DNA of 10,120 bases, taken from the NCBI GenBank assembly GCA_003223775.1, contig QHWK01000117.1, forward strand, positions 1 through 10,120. The letters run 5' to 3'. Both the position numbers and the translations under genes were made by a program. Origin of the DNA: Acidobacteriota bacterium (GTDB lineage Bacteria > Acidobacteriota > Vicinamibacteria > Vicinamibacterales > CAVVIG01). Under the pieces are notes generated by a model. It had not been told where the DNA came from. It worked only from the letters and a program-made list of their open reading frames with translations, and ran no database searches. Positions 1 through 5,609 of this stretch are shown piece after piece (the stretch's first letter is position 1; the number at the start of each line of letters is the position of its first letter).

Positions 1-1
1 C

Positions 2-1348
2 GGCCTCGGCTTTCGCACCGACCTGATGATCGCCCTCCTGCCGTTCATCGTTGTCGTCGCCTTCGTCGCGCCGGCGGAGGCGTTGTCGGTTCGAGCCGCG
101 GCCATCGCCGCGTTCCTCGCCGCGTTCGTGGCGGCCGCGGCGCCGATTCTCGGCGTGTACTCGCGCGGCAACAACATCGGTCCCGTCGCGCTGCTCGGCC
201 TGACGGCGCCGTTCGACGCCGCGCTTCGCATCGAGCCGTCGCTCTACGAGTACGGCGCGCACTACAACGATTCCTTCGTGTTCTCGATCGTCAACAGCTA
301 CGCCGTCCGCGTCGAAGGGAAGACGCACGGCGTCCAGCTGGCAAGCCCGGAGCACGCGAGCGCGTCGATGGCGTATCTCGCCGAGCTGATGCGGACGTTG
401 CCGGCCGACTTCGTGACGCGCGCTCTGGCGGCGTGCCGAACGACGGCGCGGTACTTCCTCGACTCGTCGCTCGAGACGCCGGCGTGGCTTCGATCCCGCA
501 CGCTCGCGACGATGTTCTGGATGAGGGGAGCGGTCTCGTCGAGGCTCGCGCCTCTGGCGATCCCCGCCCTGATTGCTGCGACGATCGGTGCCGGTCTGGC
601 CGCCCCGCGCGCGGCGTGGCTGATCGTCGTGCTGCTGGCAGCGTTCGCCGGCGGATCGGCCATCCAATTCAACGAGCGGCATTTTTTCTATCTGCAGTTC
701 CTTCCCTGGTGGGCGTTCGGCTTCCTCCTCCAGGCCACCCTCGAAGAGCCGGCCGCCACGCGGCGCGCGGCGGCGGCGCATTGGAAGCACGCGGCGCTCT
801 TTGTCGGCGTCGTGACGATCGCGACCGCCGCGGCCGTCTTCGTCTCGCGCGAGTACCAGCAGCGATCGGCCGCCGCGCTCTTCGCGCGATACGAGGGGGC
901 GCCGCGCGAAAGACTGGCGGTAGAACCAATCGCTCGGGAACCTGATCGCGTCCGGCTCGCTGCGGCGAGTTGGAACGCGGCGCTGCCCGCGGACGCGCCC
1001 CGCGTCGCCACGCGTGTGGTCGCCGTGCAGTTCGACGATCGCGGATGCACGGTGGACGCGCTGCCGCTGACGATCCGTTATGAAGCGACGCTGCCCGAGC
1101 TCGATTTCAGCGAGACGCTGAGCGTCCCGCTCGCGCAGGCCGGCAGTGCGCCGACGATGCTCTTCTTCGCGACGTTCGATCGGCCCGATGACGCGACGCG
1201 GTTCCGCGGCGTGGAAGTCGCGAAGGCCCACGCGCGCTGCGTGGCCGCGATCTCCGCGGTGCAGGGACTCGATCGAACGCCGTTGTTGTTGACGACGATG
1301 CTGCCGGCGGATTGGCGCAGTCGGCCGTTGTATCAGCGTCTGCGCTGA
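2..1348 (+). CDS. Multi-pass membrane protein of unknown function, 5'-truncated by the window edge
   Basis: The frame is open from base 2 and reads GLGFRTDL before the first internal ATG (26), so the real start lies upstream. The same GxGFRTD motif sits about 200 residues into the neighbouring paralogue, so roughly 200 residues are probably missing here. Counting from Met 26, hydrophobic stretches lie near residues 1-15, 24-45, 174-193, 196-214, 219-237 and 255-273. A soluble loop lies at about 46-170 and a soluble C-terminal domain at about 275-440. Conserved points shared with the next gene are IQFNERHFF (213-221) and the terminal LPADWRSRPLYQRL (426-439). The layout of many helices, a large loop and a soluble tail resembles membrane glycosyltransferases or polymer-handling proteins of cell-surface glycan clusters, but I do not recognise the family and see no catalytic motif. 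It ends 12 bases before the next start codon, consistent with one operon. Confidence 0.8.
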   Translation, partial: GLGFRTDLMIALLPFIVVVAFVAPAEALSVRAAAIAAFLAAFVAAAAPILGVYSRGNNIGPVALLGLTAPFDAALRIEPSLYEYGAHYNDSFVFSIVNSYAVRVEGKTHGVQLASPEHASASMAYLAELMRTLPADFVTRALAACRTTARYFLDSSLETPAWLRSRTLATMFWMRGAVSSRLAPLAIPALIAATIGAGLAAPRAAWLIVVLLAAFAGGSAIQFNERHFFYLQFLPWWAFGFLLQATLEEPAATRRAAAAHWKHAALFVGVVTIATAAAVFVSREYQQRSAAALFARYEGAPRERLAVEPIAREPDRVRLAAASWNAALPADAPRVATRVVAVQFDDRGCTVDALPLTIRYEATLPELDFSETLSVPLAQAGSAPTMLFFATFDRPDDATRFRGVEVAKAHARCVAAISAVQGLDRTPLLLTTMLPADWRSRPLYQRLR

Positions 1349-1360
1349 GCCGCCCTGTCG

Positions 1361-2944
1361 ATGCCCGCCTGGAGCGTCATCGTCGGCCGCCGCCCGTTGT
1401 CGCTGGTCGTCGACGGTCTGATCATCGCCGCGCTGTTCGCGGGCACGGCGGTCTGGGGATTCCGGTATTGGACGCGCGTCTCGGTCAACGGCCAGCCGTT
1501 CTACTACCAGCTGTACTTCGAGCCGGCGGTGATGGTGGCGTGCGGCAAGGGATTCGTGGTCGCGCGGCCGCAGGTGCCCGAGATGGTCGCCTTTCTCCAG
1601 CAGCGCGTCGATCGTTTCTCATGCGACGCGATTACGCCGCAGACCGCGCTCGGAACGGAGGAAGTGTTTCAGCAGGGACCGTGGCTGTACTTGATGTTGA
1701 CGGTCGGATGGGCCTGGCGGCTGCTGGGCGTGTCCTGGAGCGCGCTCGGCCCGCTCTTTGCCGCCATGTTCGGTACGACGATCGCGGCCGCGTACCTGAT
1801 CTTCCGGCTCGGCGTCGGACCGCTGCTGGCGGCGATAGGCGCCGCGGGCCTGTCGACGTCGCGAATCCATCTCAAATTCCTGCCGATCCTGCGCGACTAC
1901 GCCAAGGCGCCGACGATCGCCGCGCTGTACGGCGCGACGCTCGGCATCGGCTACGGCTTTCGAACCGACTTCCTGGCCTATATTCCGTCGTTCTTCGTCA
2001 CCCTCGCGCTGTTCGCGCCGGGCGGCCTGCTAAGGAACCTCCAGATCAAGGCGGCGGCCGCGGCCGTGTGCGTCGCGGCGTTCCTGCTCGCCGCCTGGCC
2101 GGCGATCTCGACGCTCGCGGCGTCCAAGCCCGGGTGCCAGTGGCACGTCGTGATTCTCGGCTTCGCGCGTCAGTTCGATCGGCCCCTCGGCGTCGAGTCG
2201 GCGCCCTACGAGGTCGGCCGCGAATACCTGGACGAGTGGGCGTATACGACCGTGACGAGCTACGCCGCCCGCGCCCATCCGGGCATCGGACACATCGAGT
2301 ACTGCGAGGTCGCATACGGTGGCGCGACGCGCGCGTACCTGCTGGACGTGGCCAAGCGGTTCCCCGCAGACCTTATCGTTCGCGCGTACGGATCGGTGCT
2401 GCGCATCGTCGAGCTGCCGTTCCTGCCGGTCGAAGGGTGGTACGCCGACGACAGACCGCTCGATTGGAATGCGGGGCACGGCAGCGGCCTCGTGATCGTC
2501 CTGGCGGCGGCGCTGGTGGCGGCCGCGATCGATCGCCGCATCGGCCTGTTCGTCATCTTCGTGCTGATCTATTTCGGCGGCCTTCCCGCGATTCAGTTCA
2601 GCGAGCGCCACTTCTTTCACTTCGAGTTCATCACCTGGTTCGCTGCGCTGTTCCTGGTGCAAACGGCGATGACGGACGCTCCCGCGCTGCGCGCGTTGGG
2701 CGCGCGCCGGATCGCGGCAGGCCGCCGACTCGGCGAAGAAATAGAAGCCCCAGATCCAGCTGACCGCGCGGAGCGCGACATCCATGGCGCAGGCCCCAGG
2801 GCATCCGGGCCGCGCCTCAGACCGATCCCGAAACCGCCGACTTCATCGTCGTCGACGTCAACGCGGCTGCGTGCGGCGAGCACACGGCCGTCGCGTTTCG
2901 GTACGACGAGCCACGCCGTGCGTATGGGCGCGTCTTTCCGGTGA
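1361..2944 (+). CDS. Paralogous multi-pass membrane protein, C-terminus scrambled by an inverted insertion
   Basis: This is a tandem paralogue of the preceding gene. GIGYGFRTDF (195-204) matches GLGFRTDL, and PAIQFSERHFFHFEF (409-423) matches SAIQFNERHFFYLQF. Unlike the truncated copy it shows the N-terminus: a helix near residues 12-33, the segment NGQPFYYQLYFEP (43-55), helices near 105-125 and 128-150, then LRDYAKAP (177-184). More helices follow near 205-220, 228-250, 374-390, 394-411 and 418-436. Homology stops at residue 449. From codon 450 (base 2708) the frame runs through 89 bases copied from the opposite strand of the heparinase gene, then out of frame to a stop at 2944, so residues 450-527 are not native. 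The last helix seen in the paralogue is absent. The ATG at 1361 is the first start after the upstream stop, with no strong ribosome site. The product is probably non-functional if the sequence is correct; function is unknown. Confidence 0.7.
   Translation: MPAWSVIVGRRPLSLVVDGLIIAALFAGTAVWGFRYWTRVSVNGQPFYYQLYFEPAVMVACGKGFVVARPQVPEMVAFLQQRVDRFSCDAITPQTALGTEEVFQQGPWLYLMLTVGWAWRLLGVSWSALGPLFAAMFGTTIAAAYLIFRLGVGPLLAAIGAAGLSTSRIHLKFLPILRDYAKAPTIAALYGATLGIGYGFRTDFLAYIPSFFVTLALFAPGGLLRNLQIKAAAAAVCVAAFLLAAWPAISTLAASKPGCQWHVVILGFARQFDRPLGVESAPYEVGREYLDEWAYTTVTSYAARAHPGIGHIEYCEVAYGGATRAYLLDVAKRFPADLIVRAYGSVLRIVELPFLPVEGWYADDRPLDWNAGHGSGLVIVLAAALVAAAIDRRIGLFVIFVLIYFGGLPAIQFSERHFFHFEFITWFAALFLVQTAMTDAPALRALGARRIAAGRRLGEEIEAPDPADRAERDIHGAGPRASGPRLRPIPKPPTSSSSTSTRLRAASTRPSRFGTTSHAVRMGASFR
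2708..2796 (-). repeat. 89-bp inverted copy of heparinase gene sequence (left arm)
   Basis: Read on the minus strand, this stretch is identical over 89 bases to 3914-4002. The match starts sharply at 2708 and stops at 2796: the flanking bases differ on both sides. The matching source encodes residues 199-228 of the heparinase-like protein in frame (WACAMDVALRAVSWIWGFYF and onward), so that copy is the original and this one is the insertion. It sits exactly where the second membrane gene loses homology to its paralogue. Confidence 0.95.
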
Positions 2945-3150
2945 CGCGCCAGCCGGCCGGCTCGGGATTGACGCACATCCTGATGCCGATCTACGGCGGC
3001 TTCCGCCGTCTCGACGTCGTCGATGCCCCGCCGGGGTGCATCGACGGCGTCTATCGCGCGCGCGATGCGCGGCAATTTTCCATGCTGCTCGAGGCGAATC
3101 TGCCGCCCGACTGGCGGCGACGGCCGCTGTATCAGCGTCTGGCCGAGTGA
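2797..3150 (+). pseudogene. Displaced C-terminal remnant of the second membrane protein
   Basis: Translating from 2797 in frame 1, a different frame from the upstream part, gives 117 residues that match the soluble C-terminal domain of the first membrane gene. TADFIVVDVNAAAC aligns with TRVVAVQFDDRGC, and the end LPPDWRRRPLYQRLAE aligns with LPADWRSRPLYQRLR. It therefore belongs to the gene starting at 1361 but is separated from it by the 89-bp insertion and a frameshift. Compared with the paralogue, about 63 residues (roughly 190 bp), including the last membrane helix, are missing at the join. The fragment has no start of its own except an internal GTG at 2941, so it is unlikely to be a separate gene. 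Its intact ending suggests the break is recent, or is an assembly error in an otherwise intact gene. Confidence 0.8.
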
Positions 3151-3154
3151 CCCG

Positions 3155-3322
3155 ATGATCGAGTGGATGCGATTTGCCTTGATCGTGTCCGTCGCGGCGG
3201 TCGACAACGTCGTTAGCGAAACCGTCTTGTCGTTCGGGATCACACGCGATCTCGTCCGGGATCGGCTGCGATGGCAGACCATCCGGCGCAAGCTGCGCCG
3301 CCTGCTGGTGGGCCGCCGGTGA
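3155..3322 (+). CDS. Possible 55-residue small protein, translationally coupled
   Basis: An ATG four bases after the stop of the broken membrane gene opens a 55-codon frame. The N-terminal half is fairly hydrophobic (RFALIVSVAAVDNVVSETVL, residues 6-25) but interrupted by Asp and Glu. The C-terminal half is strongly basic (RDLVRDRLRW, then RRKLRRLLVGRR to the end), like a short membrane-associated peptide with a cationic tail. Its TGA (3320-3322) overlaps the GTG start of the heparinase-like gene in a GTGA arrangement, typical of coupled operon genes. The tight fit on both sides is the main support. There is no clear ribosome site and I recognise no homologue, so it could also be a chance frame in GC-rich DNA. 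Confidence 0.4.
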   Translation: MIEWMRFALIVSVAAVDNVVSETVLSFGITRDLVRDRLRWQTIRRKLRRLLVGRR

Positions 3323-5388
3323 ACGTCGCGCGTCTGCGCCTCGTGCTCCGCCGGTCGCCGCGGTATCTCGCGTGGCGGGCGCTCGATTCCGCGCGGCGCC
3401 GATCGAGACGCCCCTGGTCGTACGCCTACGCCCGCCTGCTGACGGATCGCTCGCTGCTCGCGTCGCTCGGCGCGCGCGACGTCGACACGCTCTGGCGCGT
3501 TCTGTCCGAGCAGCCGTTTTTCATCTGCGCCCGCGCTCGGGCGCAGACGGTGGCGGCCTTCCGCGGCGAATATCCGGATGCGGCGACGCGCATCGTTCGT
3601 CAGGCCGATGCCGTGCTCCGCCACGAGTTCGATCTGCTGGGCTCCGGGCCGCGTCCGCTCGGGGCACGGCTCCCGTGGCACACGGACTTCAAGACGGGCC
3701 GCGAATGGCCGCTCGTCTACTGCATGGACATCGCGTACGACGAGCTGGACAGGCCCACCGACGTCAAAGTGCCGTGGGAGCTGAGCCGCTGCCAGCACTT
3801 CACGCGATTGGGGCAGGCGTATTGGCTGACTGGTGACGAGCGGTACGCTGCCGAGTTCGTCGCCGAGACGAGCGACTGGATCGACGCCAACCCGCTTGCG
3901 CGCGGCGTCAACTGGGCCTGCGCCATGGATGTCGCGCTCCGCGCGGTCAGCTGGATCTGGGGCTTCTATTTCTTCGCCGAGTCGGCGGCCTGCCGCGATC
4001 CGCGGTTCCGCGGTCGCTTTCTGCGTGCCCTGTACGTCCACGGCGAGTTCATCGTCAAGTACCTCGAGAAGGCGGATCTCAACGGCAACCACTATCTGTG
4101 CGACGGCGTGGGCCTCGTCTTTCTTGGCTGTTTCTTCCGCCGCGCGCGTGCGGCCGGCAGATGGCTCGAGCTCGGGCGCGCCATCGTCGAGCAGGAGATC
4201 CTGACGCAGACGACCGCCGACGGCGTCGACTTCGAGGTGTCGACGGCGTACCACCGCCTGGTGGCCGAGGCGTTCATAACGACGTACGAGCTGCTGCGCC
4301 GATCGGGCGAATCGGTCCCTGCGGCGTGCTGGGATCGCCTCGAGCGCATGTGCGAGTTCGTCCAGGCGTACACGAAGCCCGACGGCCGCGCACCGCTCGT
4401 CGGCGACGCGGACGATGGACGGATTCAAATCCTGGGGGGGCAGCCGGTCAACGACCATCGCTATCTGCTCTCGACGGCGGCGATCGGGTTCGAGCGCGCC
4501 GACTTCAAGGCGTCCGCGGGCGTTTGCTGGGAAGAAACATTCTGGCTGCTGGGCGCGGAAGCGCCCGCTCGTTTTCGCCGTGTGGCGGACGGCGGAGCGC
4601 CGCCGGCATCGGCGGCGTTCCCGCAGGGCGGCTTCTACATTCTGAGAAGCCGCGACGCTCACCTGTTCGTCGACTGCGGCGAGGTCGGCTTCGGCGGACG
4701 CGGCGGCCACGGCCACAACGACATCCTCAGCTTCGAGCTGTTTCTGAACGGGTTCAATGTCGTCACCGACTGCGGCGCGTATCTCTACACCGCGTCGCGC
4801 GAATGGAGGAACCGCTTCCGCAGCACCGCCTTCCACAACACCGTCCAGGTCGACGGCGAAGAGCTGAACCGCTTCATCGAGCCCGACGCGTTGTGGCAGC
4901 TTCACTACGATGCCAGGCCTGCGGGAGCGTCGCTGCAGACCGGCCCGCGCGCCGACTGCTTTCGAGGCGCGCACCGCGGCTACGAGCGCCTGTCGCCGCC
5001 GATCTCGCACACGCGCCTCATCGCCGCCGACAAGGCGCATCCCGCCGTGCTGATCGAAGACGAGATCGGGGGCAGCGGACGGCACGATCTCGTCTGGCGA
5101 TTTCACCTCGATCCTTCGGTGACGGCGGCGATCGACCGCGACGATGTGCGCCTCGTCTGCAACGGCCGCGTCGTGTGGTTCATGCCGATCGCATCCGGCG
5201 ACGCGCTGTCGCTGTCGCTCGAAGATGGATGGGTCTCGCCCAGTTACGGGGTGAAGGTCCCCGCCACAGTGCTCGTCTTGAGAGGAACTGTACCGATTCC
5301 GATCACCGCATCGTTTCTGTTCGCCGCGGAGCGTCTCTCGCGCGACGAGCGCGCGGCGGCCGCCAGCAGTCTCGTGGCGGCATGTTGA
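3319..5388 (+). CDS. Heparinase II/III family protein (polysaccharide lyase-like)
   Basis: With the GTG start this is 689 residues, in the usual range for the family. The N-terminus (SPRYLAWRALDSARRR, 13-28) resembles the basic leader of heparinase-like proteins found in exopolysaccharide clusters, and I see no clear signal peptide. Residues about 75-400 form the helical (alpha/alpha) toroid domain, with NWACAMDVALRAVSWIW (198-214), NGNHYLCDG (255-263) and DFEVSTAYHRLV (304-315). These hold the Asn, Tyr and His expected at a lyase active site. Residues about 435-670 form the beta-sandwich Hepar_II_III C-terminal domain, with GGHGHNDILSFELF (462-475) and AFHNTVQVDG (504-513), which supply further conserved histidines. 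The family cleaves uronic-acid polysaccharides by beta-elimination. In biosynthesis clusters its substrate is usually unknown and may be the polymer made by the cluster. I prefer GTG 3319 to ATG 3271 because it overlaps the upstream stop (GTGA) and has GGTGG seven bases before it. The 89 bases at 3914-4002 recur inverted upstream. Confidence 0.9.
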   Translation: MNVARLRLVLRRSPRYLAWRALDSARRRSRRPWSYAYARLLTDRSLLASLGARDVDTLWRVLSEQPFFICARARAQTVAAFRGEYPDAATRIVRQADAVLRHEFDLLGSGPRPLGARLPWHTDFKTGREWPLVYCMDIAYDELDRPTDVKVPWELSRCQHFTRLGQAYWLTGDERYAAEFVAETSDWIDANPLARGVNWACAMDVALRAVSWIWGFYFFAESAACRDPRFRGRFLRALYVHGEFIVKYLEKADLNGNHYLCDGVGLVFLGCFFRRARAAGRWLELGRAIVEQEILTQTTADGVDFEVSTAYHRLVAEAFITTYELLRRSGESVPAACWDRLERMCEFVQAYTKPDGRAPLVGDADDGRIQILGGQPVNDHRYLLSTAAIGFERADFKASAGVCWEETFWLLGAEAPARFRRVADGGAPPASAAFPQGGFYILRSRDAHLFVDCGEVGFGGRGGHGHNDILSFELFLNGFNVVTDCGAYLYTASREWRNRFRSTAFHNTVQVDGEELNRFIEPDALWQLHYDARPAGASLQTGPRADCFRGAHRGYERLSPPISHTRLIAADKAHPAVLIEDEIGGSGRHDLVWRFHLDPSVTAAIDRDDVRLVCNGRVVWFMPIASGDALSLSLEDGWVSPSYGVKVPATVLVLRGTVPIPITASFLFAAERLSRDERAAAASSLVAAC
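3914..4002 (+). repeat. 89-bp source arm of the inverted repeat, inside the heparinase-like gene
   Basis: This is the in-frame original of the inverted copy at 2708-2796. It encodes a well-formed part of the N-terminal alpha-helical domain of the heparinase-like protein, with no disturbance of the reading frame. The two arms are separated by 1117 bases and point towards each other. No transposase, target-site duplication or terminal repeat accompanies either arm. Confidence 0.95.
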
Positions 5389-5405
5389 GGCGTCGCCGCC
5401 GTGCC

Positions 5406-5593
5406 ATTAAGAATTGGGAATTAAGAATTGAGAATTCATCGACACCAGTCGTGACAGCGTGACGACGAATTCTTGAGCGCGCGTTTCAAAACTGAGACGT
5501 AGGGCGACCCTTTCAGGGTCGCCAGGCGAGGCTGAAAGCCTCGCCCTACACGTTTTGAAACGCGCCCTTAATTCCAAATCCTTAATTCTTAAT
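5406..5593. repeat. Nested palindromic, AT-bordered intergenic element (MITE/REP-like)
   Basis: The spacer between the heparinase-like gene and the oxidoreductase is a set of nested inverted repeats. Outer AT-rich arms pair exactly at 5406-5415 with 5584-5593 (attaagaatt), and at 5417-5425 with 5567-5575 (ggaattaag). A local hairpin pairs 5431-5441 with 5463-5473, 10 of 11 bases. The inner arms and twin hairpins are listed separately. The AT-rich borders contrast sharply with the surrounding GC-rich coding DNA. There is no internal ORF of note and no clear target-site duplication. A non-autonomous mobile repeat or REP-type element is the most likely explanation. It may also act as a bidirectional terminator or promoter spacer between two transcription units. 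Confidence 0.6.
5479..5565. repeat. Cruciform core: 14-bp arms enclosing two 9-bp hairpins
   Basis: The arms gcgcgtttcaaaac (5479-5492) and gttttgaaacgcgc (5552-5565) are exact reverse complements. Inside them lie two perfect hairpins, each with a 9-bp stem and 3-base loop: 5503-5523 (ggcgaccct / agggtcgcc) and 5525-5545 (ggcgaggct / agcctcgcc), one base apart. The pair can refold alternatively: gtagggcga (5499-5507) pairs exactly with tcgccctac (5541-5549) to give one long outer stem. No run of T follows on either strand, so it is not a textbook Rho-independent terminator. Confidence 0.75.
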
Positions 5594-5609
5594 TTCGTAG
5601 CTCACCCTT

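Noticed and set aside
3271..3318. Upstream ATG start for the heparinase-like gene
   Set aside because: The extra 16 residues are Pro/Ala/Gly-rich and unlike family N-termini. The GTG at 3319 has a better-placed ribosome site and a GTGA overlap.
2708..4002. Invertible DNA switch flanked by the 89-bp inverted repeats
   Set aside because: Flipping the segment between the arms would detach the N-terminus of the heparinase-like gene and the tail of the membrane gene without making any sensible product. No recombinase is seen.
2617..5106. Very long open frame on the minus strand (829 codons)
   Set aside because: It lies opposite the heparinase-like gene and the membrane gene, is dominated by Arg, Ala, Asp and Val in low-information order, and shows no recognisable domain. 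Such antisense frames are expected in GC-rich coding DNA.
5499..5549. Textbook Rho-independent terminator
   Set aside because: The hairpins are strong, but neither strand has a T run directly after them. A terminator role remains possible but is not shown.
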